Positions 35,369 to 43,681 of a stretch of DNA of 64,000 nt are shown piece after piece; the first letter of the stretch is position 1; every line of letters begins with the position of its first letter. Source of the stretch: Streptomyces sp. NBC_00525 (GTDB taxonomy: Bacteria; Actinomycetota; Actinomycetes; Streptomycetales; Streptomycetaceae); assembly GCF_036346595.1 (NCBI RefSeq), contig NZ_CP107834.1, positions 434,001 through 498,000 on the forward strand, written 5' to 3'. Under the pieces are notes generated by a model. It saw nothing but the letters and a program-made list of their open reading frames with translations. It was not told the DNA's origin and did no database searches. The position numbers and the translations under genes were made by a program.

Positions 35369-36583
35369 TCAGGCCAGGGCGCCCAGCGGGTCGTCCAGGA
35401 CCGGCTGCCAGGCCAGCTCCGCCGCACCGACCAGGCTGTTGTGGTCGAGGGTGCAGGGCAGGATCGGGACGCTGCCGCTGCGGCCCCACAGGCTGCGGTC
35501 GGCCACCACCGCGCGCAGGCGTTCGGGGTCGGCGTCGAGCAGGGCGCGGTGCAGTCCGCCGAGGATGATCCGGTCCGGGTTGAGGATGTTGACGAGGCCG
35601 GCGAGCCCGAGGCCGAGCCGGTCGATCAGCTCCTCGGCGGCGGCGCGCACCGCCGGGTCGTCGTACTCGTTGCGCAGCAGGTCGCCGGACTGCTTGAGCA
35701 GCGACTCCTCGGGGCCCGGAGTGCGCCCGGCCGCGGTGAGGAAGGCGAGCGGGTCGGTCTCCACGTCCAGGCAGCCGCGTCCGCCGCAGTGGCAGGGGCG
35801 GCCCTCGGGGTGGACGGTGAGGTGGCCGACCTCCAGGGCGAGGCCCGAACTCCCGGTGTGCAGGCGGCCGTCGAGGACGAGGGCGCCACCGACGCCGCGG
35901 TGTCCGGTGGCGACACAGAGCAGGTGCTGGGCCTCGCGTCCGGCGCCGTGCCGGTGCTCGGCGAGCGCGGCCAGGTTGACGTCGTTGCCGGTGAACGCCG
36001 GTCCCTCGATGCCCGCTTCGCGGACGCAGGTGGCGAAGATCTCACGGACCGGGGCGCCGGCCGGCCAGGCGATGTGGAGCGGGTTGAGGGCGGTGCCCTC
36101 CGGTTCGGCGACGGCCGAGGGCACCGCGAGCCCGGCTCCTACGCACCGCAGTCCGCTGTCCCGCAGCAGCCGGGCGCAGTGGTCCACCACCTCGCCGATG
36201 ACCTGGGCCGGGTCGGCGGTGATGGTGACGCAGCCGGGCGCGGTCGCCACGAGCCGGCCGCCGAGGCCGACGAGCGCGGCGCGGAAGCCGTCCGCGTGCA
36301 CCTGGGCGGCGACGGCCACCGGGCCGGACTCGCGGACGGCCAGCCGGTGCGAGGGCCGGCCCTGGGAACCGGCCGCCGAGCCGGGTCTGGAGTCGACCTG
36401 GATCAGGCCGAGCGCTTCGAGTTCGGAGGCGACCGCGCCCGCCGTGGCCCGGGTGACCCCCAGTTCGGACGTGAGAACGGCGCGCGTGGGCGCGCGTCCG
36501 GTGTGGACCAGTTCCAGTGCGGGTCCGAGCGCGCTGCGGCCCCTCTCCAACTTCGTCCGGGTGGTGGTCACCTTGCCGTTCAT
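35369..36583 (-). CDS. ROK family transcriptional regulator
   Basis: The product is 404 residues. An N-terminal winged helix (about 20-75, VLTSELGVTRATAGAVASELEALG) precedes a ROK domain that carries the zinc-type motif CHCGGRGCLDVE near 270, so it is a repressor and not a kinase. ROK repressors of the NagC, Mlc and XylR type respond to sugars or sugar phosphates. ATG 36583 has GGGAGA upstream. It is divergent from an MFS transporter with 155 bases between. An inverted repeat over the transporter start is a likely operator, so the transporter is the probable target. Confidence 0.88.
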   Translation of the reverse strand: MNGKVTTTRTKLERGRSALGPALELVHTGRAPTRAVLTSELGVTRATAGAVASELEALGLIQVDSRPGSAAGSQGRPSHRLAVRESGPVAVAAQVHADGFRAALVGLGGRLVATAPGCVTITADPAQVIGEVVDHCARLLRDSGLRCVGAGLAVPSAVAEPEGTALNPLHIAWPAGAPVREIFATCVREAGIEGPAFTGNDVNLAALAEHRHGAGREAQHLLCVATGHRGVGGALVLDGRLHTGSSGLALEVGHLTVHPEGRPCHCGGRGCLDVETDPLAFLTAAGRTPGPEESLLKQSGDLLRNEYDDPAVRAAAEELIDRLGLGLAGLVNILNPDRIILGGLHRALLDADPERLRAVVADRSLWGRSGSVPILPCTLDHNSLVGAAELAWQPVLDDPLGALA

Positions 36584-36702
36584 GGGGGCGAGTCTCCCAT
36601 GGTCCGGGGGTGCCTTTGACCCCGTGGTGGCCGACTTGCCCCGGGTGCGGCACCCCGGCGCACCCCTGGTACGCACGGTCCGGGCCGGGTCGGCCGGCCG
36701 TG

Positions 36703-36758
36703 TTGCGCCGGCTGTCGGGCCGCCCCTATGCTGAGTTTGTGCCGCAACTAAACAAACT
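36703..36758 (+). promoter_or_regulatory. Leaderless promoter and inverted repeat for the MFS gene
   Basis: TTGCGC (36703-36708), an 18-base spacer and TATGCT (36727-36732) form a promoter whose predicted start falls on the GTG at 36739. AGTTTGT (36734-36740) and ACAAACT (36752-36758) form a 7-bp inverted repeat spanning the transcription and translation start, a plausible operator for the divergent ROK repressor. Confidence 0.6.
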
Positions 36759-37962
36759 GCGGACGGCACTACCGGGGGGACCGGGCGGCAACACCGCCCC
36801 GCTCTCGTCGGCCCGTCTCCGTACCGCGCTGACCGTGTTCTTCGCCCTCGACGGCTTCCTCTTCGCCGGCTGGGTGGTCCGCATCCCGGCCATCAAGCAG
36901 CAGACCGGCGCCTCGGCCGCCACCCTCGGCCTCGCTCTCCTCGGTGTCTCAGCCGGTGCCGTGGTCACCATGACGCTCACCGGCCGGCTCTGCCGCCGGT
37001 TCGGCAGCCACGCGGTGACCGTGGCCTGCGCCGTGCTGCTCTCCCTCGGCATCGCGCTGCCCGCCCAGACGCACTCGGCGCTCTCGCTGGGGCTGGTGCT
37101 GCTGGTCTTCGGCGCCGCCTACGGCGGGATGAACGTGGCGATGAACAGTGCGGCGGTGGACCTGGTATCCGCGCTGCGCCGGCCCGTGATGCCCGGCTTC
37201 CACGCCGCGTTCAGCCTCGGCGGGATGCTCGGCGCGGGGCTCGGCGGCCTCGTCGCGGGCGGTCTCTCGCCCGCCCTGCACCTCTTCATCCTGACCGGAA
37301 TCGGACTGCTCGTCACCGCCGTCGCGGGCCCGGCCCTGCTGCGGCACCCGGCGCCCCGGCTGCCGGAGACCGCGGACACCCCCGGACACTCCGGCGCCCG
37401 GCTGTCCGGGCGGGCCCGGAGAGTGGTGCTGCTGTTCGGCGTGATCGCGCTGTGCACCGCGTACGGGGAAGGCGCCCTGGCCGACTGGGGAGCCCTGCAC
37501 CTGGAGCAGGACCTGCACGCCCGTCCCGGTGTGGCCGCCGCCGGATACTCGCTGTTCGCGCTGGCCATGACGGCGGGCCGGCTCAGCGGCACGGCCCTGC
37601 TGGAACGGCTCGGGCAGACCCGCACCCTGGTGGCGGGCGGCGCCACCGCGGCGGCCGGAATGCTGCTGGGCGCGCTCGCCCCGACCGCCTGGCTCGCGCT
37701 GCTCGGCTTCGCCGTCACCGGACTCGGCCTGGCGAACATCTTCCCGGTGGCGGTCGGCCGGGCCGGTGAGCTGGCGGGCCCCGGCGGGGTCGCGGCGGCC
37801 TCGACGCTCGGCTACGGGGGCATGCTGCTCGGGCCGCCCGCGATCGGCTTCCTGGCCGACTGGTTCTCACTGCCGGTGGCCCTGACCACGGTGGCGGTGC
37901 TGGCCGGCGCGGCGGCGGTCCTGGGGTACGGGGCCCGCGGGGCGGCGGCGCGGGCCCGATGA
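36739..37962 (+). CDS. MFS transporter (12-helix sugar/drug type)
   Basis: The product is 407 residues with twelve predicted hydrophobic segments, beginning TVFFALDGFLFAGWVVRIPAIK and including the loop GRLCRRFGSH between helices 2 and 3 and the mid-protein GMNVAMNSAAVDLV. The FxxxGxxxAxxxxRIPxIK N-terminus and the AMNSAAVDLE-like helix 4 match a subfamily of MFS permeases that includes YbjJ-like proteins. Substrate is unknown; the divergent ROK repressor hints at a sugar or sugar-derived compound (inference). The GTG at 36739 has no ribosome site but lies exactly at the predicted transcription start. Confidence 0.85.
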   Translation: MPQLNKLRTALPGGPGGNTAPLSSARLRTALTVFFALDGFLFAGWVVRIPAIKQQTGASAATLGLALLGVSAGAVVTMTLTGRLCRRFGSHAVTVACAVLLSLGIALPAQTHSALSLGLVLLVFGAAYGGMNVAMNSAAVDLVSALRRPVMPGFHAAFSLGGMLGAGLGGLVAGGLSPALHLFILTGIGLLVTAVAGPALLRHPAPRLPETADTPGHSGARLSGRARRVVLLFGVIALCTAYGEGALADWGALHLEQDLHARPGVAAAGYSLFALAMTAGRLSGTALLERLGQTRTLVAGGATAAAGMLLGALAPTAWLALLGFAVTGLGLANIFPVAVGRAGELAGPGGVAAASTLGYGGMLLGPPAIGFLADWFSLPVALTTVAVLAGAAAVLGYGARGAAARAR

Positions 37963-37999
37963 GCCTGCGGCCCGCGCGGCCCGCTGACACAATCCGTCC

Positions 38000-38755
38000 A
38001 TGAAAACCACGGAGCACATAGAGACCCTGGCCGCCGAGGGCCGCCTGCTGGCGGACGCGGCGGACGGGGCGGGGCTCGGAGCGCCGGTGCCCACCTGTCC
38101 CGACTGGCGGGTGCGCGATCTGCTCCGGCACACCGCGATGGTGCGCACCTGGGCCGCCGCCCTGGTGCGCGAGGGGCGCGCCTCGTACATGCCCGACGCC
38201 GGCGAGCCGGAACTGGACGGGCCGGAGCTGTCGGCCCACTTCCGGGCCTGCCACCGGCATCTGGTGGAGGCGCTGGGCAGCGCGCCGCAGGATCTGGAGT
38301 GCTGGACCTTCCTGCCCGCCCCCTCGCCGCTCGCCTTCTGGTCCCGCCGCCAGGCGCACGAGACGACGATCCACCGGGTGGACGCCGAGTCCGCGCGCGG
38401 CGGCGCCCTCTCTCCCATCTCCGCGGCCCACGCGCTGGACGGGGTCGACGAGTTGCTGCTCGGCATGCACACCAGGCCCAGGAGCCGGGTGCGCACCGAG
38501 TCCCCGCGCACGCTGCGGGTGCGGGCGACGGACACGGGCACCGTGTGGACCGTACGGCTGTCCGCCGAGCCGCTGTCCACGGTGCGCGAGGAGGCGCCCG
38601 GCCCCGGGGGCGACGCGGACTGCGAGCTGAGCGGCCCGGTCGCGACGCTCTACCTGGCGCTGTGGAACCGGCTCCCGCTGACGGACCTCGCGGTGACGGG
38701 GGACGAAGAGCTGGGCCGGCTCTGGCGCGACAACTCCGCGATCACCTGGTCGTGA
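38000..38755 (+). CDS. Maleylpyruvate isomerase family mycothiol-dependent enzyme
   Basis: The product is 251 residues of the DinB/MDMPI fold. The metal-binding region is visible as TCPDWRVRDLLRHTA (first His), SRRQAHETTIHRVDAE (second and third His) and a C-terminal MDMPI domain ending LTGDEELGRLWRD-like. These enzymes use the actinobacterial thiol mycothiol for isomerisation or conjugation; many members are of unknown substrate. ATG 38000 lies 6 bases after a CACAAT hexamer, so the message may be leaderless. The 3' end overlaps the convergent TetR gene by 14 bases. Confidence 0.83.
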   Translation: MKTTEHIETLAAEGRLLADAADGAGLGAPVPTCPDWRVRDLLRHTAMVRTWAAALVREGRASYMPDAGEPELDGPELSAHFRACHRHLVEALGSAPQDLECWTFLPAPSPLAFWSRRQAHETTIHRVDAESARGGALSPISAAHALDGVDELLLGMHTRPRSRVRTESPRTLRVRATDTGTVWTVRLSAEPLSTVREEAPGPGGDADCELSGPVATLYLALWNRLPLTDLAVTGDEELGRLWRDNSAITWS

Positions 38756-39443
38756 GGCCCACCGTGCGGGCCAGCTCCGTGACGGCCCGGCGGAAGAAGA
38801 CCTCGCGGGCCTCCACCACCTTGTGGAACTGGCCGAACACCTCGAAGGAGACCAGGCCGAACAGCTGCGACCAGGCGGCGACCAGCGGGGCGGCCACCTC
38901 CGGCGCCAGACCGGGGGCCACATCGGCGGCGATGCGTTCGGCCTCCGGGCGCAGTTCGTCGGGGAGCGGCGGGAGCTCCCGGTCCTCGTCGCGGTAGGCG
39001 TCCTCGACCACGGCGATGAGCACCATGCCGACGCGCGCGGCGGGGCCGACCGTGTCCTGCGGGGCCGTGTAGCCGGGCACGGGCGAGCCGTAGATGAGCG
39101 CGTACTCGTGGGGGTGGGCCAGCGCCCACGCGCGTACGGCGAGGGCGACGGCGACCCAGCGGGCGGTGCCGGTGGTGCCGGGCGTCCCGGCGGCGGTGCG
39201 GTGGGCGCGCTCGGCGGCCTCGCCGACGGCGTCGTACGCGTCCACGATCAGGGCCGTCAGCAGCTCGTCCCGGCTGGGGAAGTAGCGGTAGAGGGCGGAG
39301 GAGACCATGCCCAGCTCGCGCGCGACGGCGCGCAGCGACAGCTTGGCCGCGCCCTCGGCGGCGAGCTGCTTCCTCGCCTCGTCCTTGATGGCGGCGGTGA
39401 CCTCGGTGCGGGCCCGTTCCCTGGCTCCCCGGATAGCGCTCAT
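38742..39443 (-). CDS. TetR family transcriptional regulator
   Basis: The product is 233 residues. The DNA-binding domain is LSLRAVARELGMVSSALYRYFPSRDELLTALI near 35-66, followed by an all-helical ligand domain with the WAxxHPHEYALIYGSPVPGY segment typical of a TetR subgroup with the WHG-type C-terminal domain. ATG 39443 is used, since upstream residues lack conservation. It is divergent from a deazaflavin-dependent reductase gene, and the shared intergenic region holds two copies of a 17-base palindrome, so it most likely represses both itself and the reductase. Confidence 0.9.
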   Translation of the reverse strand: MSAIRGARERARTEVTAAIKDEARKQLAAEGAAKLSLRAVARELGMVSSALYRYFPSRDELLTALIVDAYDAVGEAAERAHRTAAGTPGTTGTARWVAVALAVRAWALAHPHEYALIYGSPVPGYTAPQDTVGPAARVGMVLIAVVEDAYRDEDRELPPLPDELRPEAERIAADVAPGLAPEVAAPLVAAWSQLFGLVSFEVFGQFHKVVEAREVFFRRAVTELARTVGLTTR

Positions 39444-39483
39444 GGGGTTCAGTCTGCCACGCGGCCGGAGCGGTGACCAATAA

Positions 39484-39553
39484 CGAGAGCGGTGCTCTTG
39501 CTTTTGAGCACCCATCGCGTGCACACTGATCTGGAGCGAGAGCAGTGCTCTCG
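39484..39553. promoter_or_regulatory. Two TetR-type operators between divergent genes
   Basis: CGAGAGCAGTGCTCTCG (39537-39553) is a perfect 17-base palindrome, and CGAGAGCGGTGCTCTTG (39484-39500) is a near copy; centres are 53 bases apart. The rightward gene has a possible -35 TTGCTT (39498-39503) and -10 CACACT (39522-39527) between them, so occupancy of both sites would block it. Confidence 0.72.
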
Positions 39554-39584
39554 GAAATCACTTCTCCACCGTGGGGGTCACACC

Positions 39585-40043
39585 ATGTCGCACTCCGAGC
39601 CGTACTACCTGCAGGGCAGCCCGCTCAACGTCCGCCTCAACAGCGTCGTCGGCTGGCTCGCGCGGCACGGGATCAGCCTGGCCGGTTCCCAGGAGCTGTC
39701 GGTGCGGGGCCGCAAGAGCGGCAGGATGCAGCGCGTTCCGGTCAACCCGCACACGTACCGGGGCGAGCGCTACCTCGTCTCCGCCCGCGGCCACTCGCAG
39801 TGGGTGCGCAACATGCGGGCGGCCGGCGGCGGCGAGCTGCGCACCGGCCGCAGGACGCGGGTCTTCACCGCCGTGGAGATCGCGGACGACGCGCACAAGG
39901 CGGCCGTCGTCCGGACCTACCTGGAGCGCTGGGGCTGGGAGGTCAAGGACTACTTCCAGGGCGTCACCGCGAAGTCCACGGACGCCGAGATCCTGGCGGC
40001 CTGCCCCGACCACCCCGTCTTCCGCATCACCGAGGCGGGCTGA
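39585..40043 (+). CDS. Deazaflavin (F420)-dependent nitroreductase/quinone reductase family protein
   Basis: The product is 152 residues of the Ddn-type split-barrel family: NVRLNSVVGWLARHGISL near 12, GRKSGRMQRVPVNPHTYRGERYLVSARG for cofactor binding, and WVRNMRAAGGGELRTGRR. These enzymes use reduced F420 to reduce nitro compounds or quinones and protect against oxidative stress. ATG 39585 follows GTGGGGGTCACACC. The dual palindromes upstream indicate control by the divergent TetR protein, perhaps induced by an electrophilic or aromatic ligand. Confidence 0.82.
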   Translation: MSHSEPYYLQGSPLNVRLNSVVGWLARHGISLAGSQELSVRGRKSGRMQRVPVNPHTYRGERYLVSARGHSQWVRNMRAAGGGELRTGRRTRVFTAVEIADDAHKAAVVRTYLERWGWEVKDYFQGVTAKSTDAEILAACPDHPVFRITEAG

Positions 40044-40098
40044 CGCGCCGAACGGCACGTCAGCCCCGGCGGGCGCGGAAGGGCTTCGCGCAGACGGC

Positions 40099-41331
40099 CT
40101 ATTCGGCGGTCTGCGCCTTGCGGTCCATCACCGAGAGCGCCCGCTGGGCCAGCGGGTGCGAGCGGACCAGTTCGGCCAGCGAGGTCGTGCCGCGGGTGAT
40201 GCCCGCGAACGCGTTCCACGCCGGGCGGAAGCCCGTCAGCACGGCGTGCAGCAGGCCCGGACGCCGCTCGAACAGCTTCAGCATGCGCCGGCCCACGCTC
40301 ATCTCGACGCCGAGTCCGGCCTTGATGGCGAAGGCGTAGTTCAGCGCCTGGCGGCGGGCGTCCACCGCGTCGTGCGCCTCGGCGACCCGCACCGCCCACT
40401 CGCCGGCGAGCCGGCCGGAGCGCAGCGCGAAGGAGATGCCCTCGCGGGTCCACGGCTCCAGCAGACCGGCCGCGTCCCCGCACACCAGCACCCGGCCGCG
40501 CGAGAGCGGCGAGTCCTCGCTGCGGCAGCGCGTCAGATGGCCGGAGGAGATCTTCGGCTCGAACCCGGCCAGGCCGAGCCGCGCGACGAAGTCCTCCAGA
40601 TACCGCTTGGTGCCCGCGCCGTCGCCGCGCGCCGAGATCACCCCGACCGTCAGGGTGTCGCCCTTGGGGAAGACCCAGCCGTAACTGCCGGGCATCGGGC
40701 CCCAGTCGATCAGGACGCGGCCCGCCCAGTCCTCGGCGACCGTGGGCGGGACCGGGATCTCCGACTCCAGGCCGAGGTCGACCTGGTCGAGCTTCACCCC
40801 GACATGTGCCCCTATCCGCCCGGCGCTGCCGTCGGCGCCGACCACCGCGCGGGCCAGCACCGTCTCGCCGCCGGCCAGCACGACCGCGACCGTGCGCCGG
40901 TCGGGCACCGCGGCGCCGTGCTGCTCCACCCGCGAGACGGTCGCGCCGGTGCGCAGTTCGGCGCCGGCCTTCTGCGCCTGCTCGACCAGCCCCGCGTCGA
41001 ACTCGGGGCGGTTGATGAGCCCGAAGAGCATCCGCTTCGAGCGGCGGGTGCGCGCCAGCCTGCCGTTGAGCGAGAAGGTGACCGCGTGAATCCGGTCCCG
41101 CAGGGGCAGTTCGAAGCCGGGCGGCAGGGCGTCGCGCGAATATCCGATGATGCCGCCGCCGCACGTCTTGTAACGGGGCAGCTCCGCCTTCTCCAGGAGC
41201 AGTACCTTGCGGCCCGCGACGGCCGCCGCGTATGCCGCCGAGGCTCCCGCCGGTCCGGCGCCGACTACGACGACGTCCCACACGGACGACTCTTCGTGCT
41301 CATGTCCGGCGTCTGCGTTCTCGCTGCTCAC
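40099..41331 (-). CDS. Geranylgeranyl reductase family FAD-dependent oxidoreductase
   Basis: The product is 410 residues from GTG 41331, or 425 from GTG 41376. The FAD-binding GAGPAGASAA lies at the N-terminus, followed by EKAELPRYKTCGGGI (the PxYKxCGGG substrate motif of the family), VGADGSAGRIG, and VCGDAAGLLEPWTREGISFAL. Family members saturate isoprenoid chains of lipids, menaquinones or chlorophyll precursors. GTG 41376 has AGGA six bases upstream, while 41331 has GGGAG at a longer distance; the protein family would accept either. Located alone and divergent from the dipeptidase gene. Confidence 0.85.
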   Translation of the reverse strand: MSSENADAGHEHEESSVWDVVVVGAGPAGASAAYAAAVAGRKVLLLEKAELPRYKTCGGGIIGYSRDALPPGFELPLRDRIHAVTFSLNGRLARTRRSKRMLFGLINRPEFDAGLVEQAQKAGAELRTGATVSRVEQHGAAVPDRRTVAVVLAGGETVLARAVVGADGSAGRIGAHVGVKLDQVDLGLESEIPVPPTVAEDWAGRVLIDWGPMPGSYGWVFPKGDTLTVGVISARGDGAGTKRYLEDFVARLGLAGFEPKISSGHLTRCRSEDSPLSRGRVLVCGDAAGLLEPWTREGISFALRSGRLAGEWAVRVAEAHDAVDARRQALNYAFAIKAGLGVEMSVGRRMLKLFERRPGLLHAVLTGFRPAWNAFAGITRGTTSLAELVRSHPLAQRALSVMDRKAQTAE

Positions 41332-41515
41332 GATGTGCTTCTGCTCCCGATCCGACCAGTGGCCCAAGCTGCTCACGGCATCCTACGGCGCGTTGTGGCC
41401 GAGATCCCCTGTGGGAGGATCGGCCGAGTCTCCGACGTACCCGCGACGCCACACTCCGGGCGGGCGGGTAACCGGAAACGTACACATAACGTCGCACCTA
41501 CCAGGAGCGTGCCCC

Positions 41516-42880
41516 ATGACCCGCCGTCCGATCCCCGAGACAGTCGCCTCGCTGATGCCCCGTGCCAAGGCGGAGCTGGCCGAGCTGGTGGCCTTCCAGT
41601 CGGTGGCGGACCCCGCGGTCTTCCCGAGGAGCGAGTGCGAGGCCGCCGCCGAGTGGGTCGCCGCCGCCCTGCGCGCCGAGGACTTCCAGGACGTGGCCCT
41701 GCTCGACACCCCGGACGGCAGCCAGTCCGTCTACGGCTACCTGCCGGGCCCGGCGGGCGCGCCGACCGTGCTGCTCTACGCGCACTACGACGTGCAGCCG
41801 CCGCTCGACGAGTCGGCCTGGATCTCCCCGCCCTTCGAGCTGACCGAGCGCGACGGACGCTGGTTCGGCCGGGGCGCCGCCGACTGCAAGGGCGGCTTCA
41901 TCATGCATCTGCTCGCGCTGCGGGCGCTGAAGGCGGACGGCGGGGTGCCCGTCGGCGTCAAGGTGATCGTGGAGGGCTCGGAGGAGCAGGGCACCGGCGG
42001 CCTGGAGCGGTACGCCGAGGCGCACCCCGGACTGCTCGCCGCCGACACCATCGTGATCGGTGACACCGGCAACTTCCGGGTGGGTCTGCCGACCGTGACC
42101 TCGACGCTGCGCGGCATGACGATGCTCCGGGTGCGGCTGGACACCCTGGAGGGCAATCTGCACTCCGGGCAGTTCGGCGGCGCCGCGCCGGACGCGCTGG
42201 CCGCGATGATCCAACTGCTCGCCTCGCTGCGCGCCGAGGACGGCTCGACCACGGTGGACGGACTGACCGCGGACGCCGGCTGGGACGGCCTGGAGTACGC
42301 GGAGGAGGAGTTCCGCCGGGACGCCAAGGTCCTCGACGGGGTCGGGCTCATCGGCACCGGCACGGTCGCCGACCGGATCTGGGCGCGGCCCGCCGTCACC
42401 GTGATCGGCATCGACTGCCCGCCCGTCGTGGGCGCGACGCCCTCCGTGCAGGCGAGCGCCCGCGCGCAGATCAGCCTGCGGGTGCCGCCGGGCCAGGACG
42501 CCGAGCACGCGACGAAGCTGCTGACCGCGCACCTCCTGGCGCACACTCCGTGGGGCGCCCGGGTCTCGGTCGAGCAGGTCGGCCAGGGGCAGCCGTTCCG
42601 CGCGGACCTGACGAGCCCGGCCTACACGGCGATGGCGGACGCCATGCGGGTCGCGTATCCGGGCCAGGAGATGCAGTCCTCGGGCATGGGCGGCTCGATC
42701 CCGCTCTGCAACACGCTGGCGGGGCTGTACCCGGAGGCGGAGATCCTCCTGATCGGGCTGAGCGAGCCGGAAGCGCAGATCCACGCGGTGAACGAGAGCG
42801 TGTCGCCCCGGGAGCTGGAGCGGCTCTCGGTGGCCGAGGCGCTGTTCCTGCGCAACTACGCGGCGTCCAAGGCGGTCTGA
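41516..42880 (+). CDS. M20 family dipeptidase
   Basis: The product is 454 residues, typical of M20 dipeptidases. Zinc ligands and catalytic residues are visible: LLYAHYDVQPP (His, Asp), GRGAADCKGGF (bridging Asp), VEGSEEQGTGG (catalytic and metal Glu) and the C-terminal IHAVNESVS (His). The dimerisation domain contains LEGNLHSGQFGG. Such cytosolic metallopeptidases release C-terminal amino acids from dipeptides. ATG 41516 is preceded by CCAGGAGCG. It is separated from the NRPS region and looks like a housekeeping gene. Confidence 0.9.
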   Translation: MTRRPIPETVASLMPRAKAELAELVAFQSVADPAVFPRSECEAAAEWVAAALRAEDFQDVALLDTPDGSQSVYGYLPGPAGAPTVLLYAHYDVQPPLDESAWISPPFELTERDGRWFGRGAADCKGGFIMHLLALRALKADGGVPVGVKVIVEGSEEQGTGGLERYAEAHPGLLAADTIVIGDTGNFRVGLPTVTSTLRGMTMLRVRLDTLEGNLHSGQFGGAAPDALAAMIQLLASLRAEDGSTTVDGLTADAGWDGLEYAEEEFRRDAKVLDGVGLIGTGTVADRIWARPAVTVIGIDCPPVVGATPSVQASARAQISLRVPPGQDAEHATKLLTAHLLAHTPWGARVSVEQVGQGQPFRADLTSPAYTAMADAMRVAYPGQEMQSSGMGGSIPLCNTLAGLYPEAEILLIGLSEPEAQIHAVNESVSPRELERLSVAEALFLRNYAASKAV

Positions 42881-42928
42881 GGCTTGGCGGGTGCGGGCTA
42901 CGCGTTGAGCGAAGCTCGCCGAGAGCGT

Positions 42929-42978
42929 AGATCCATGCGGCGGCCGGACGTTCGCGCGTACGTTCGCCGCATGGATCT
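42929..42978 (+). promoter_or_regulatory. 14-bp inverted repeat overlapping a start codon
   Basis: AGATCCATGCGGCG (42929-42942) and CGCCGCATGGATCT (42965-42978) are perfect inverted copies around a 22-base loop. The right arm contains the ATG at 42971, and the left arm contains an in-frame ATG at 42935. In RNA the stem would bury the internal start codon. Confidence 0.55.
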
Positions 42979-43681
42979 CGTCGAGGTGCTTCCGCAGCTG
43001 CACATGTTCCGTTTCCCGATCGGCCAGGCGTATCTCTGGTCCGACGGGCCTGAGCTGACCCTGATCGACGCGGGCGACGTGAACGCGGCGCCCGCCATCG
43101 AGGAGGCGGTGCGCGGCCTCGGCCACGACCCCGCCGCCCTCGCCCGGATCGTCATCACCCACGGCCACCGGGACCACTACGGCGCCGCCCGGGAACTGGC
43201 CGACCGCCACGGTGCCGAGATCCTGGCCCACCGGCTGGACGCGCCGGTGATCCGGGGCGACGAGGAGGTCGGGGAGCCGGTGCTCCTGGACTGGGAGCGC
43301 CCGCTGTACGCGCATGCGCTGACGGTCCCCCCGGCTCCCCCGACCCCGGTGGACACCGAACTGTCGGACGGGGCGGTGCTGCCGTTCGGCGGCGGGGCGC
43401 GGGTGGTCCACTCCCCCGGTCACACACCGGGCTCCATCGGTGTGCATCTGCCCCGGCACGGTGTGCTGTTCACGGGCGACTGCGTGGCCGGCGTCGGGCA
43501 AGTGATGCTGGGCGTGTTCAACATCGACCGGGCGCGGGCCGTGGACTCGTTCCGGCGGCTGGCCGCCCTGGAGCCGGCCACGGTCTGCTTCGGACACGGC
43601 GACCCCCTCACCGAGAACGCCGCCGCGGTCCTGCGGGCGTCAGCCCACGGGGACGCCGGCTTCGAGGTTGAGCACGGCTGA
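42971..43681 (+). CDS. Metallo-beta-lactamase fold hydrolase
   Basis: The product is 236 residues from ATG 42971, or 248 from ATG 42935. The zinc motif is ITHGHRDHYGAA (HxHxDH), with VHSPGHTPGSIG, LFTGDCV and the terminal FGHGDPL supplying the other ligands. The family covers lactonases, glyoxalase II and thioesterases; the specific reaction is not evident. The two candidate starts lie in opposite arms of a 14-bp inverted repeat, so the translation start may be controlled by RNA folding. The 3' end overlaps the convergent kinase-NUDIX gene by 42 bases. Confidence 0.83.
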   Translation: MDLVEVLPQLHMFRFPIGQAYLWSDGPELTLIDAGDVNAAPAIEEAVRGLGHDPAALARIVITHGHRDHYGAARELADRHGAEILAHRLDAPVIRGDEEVGEPVLLDWERPLYAHALTVPPAPPTPVDTELSDGAVLPFGGGARVVHSPGHTPGSIGVHLPRHGVLFTGDCVAGVGQVMLGVFNIDRARAVDSFRRLAALEPATVCFGHGDPLTENAAAVLRASAHGDAGFEVEHG

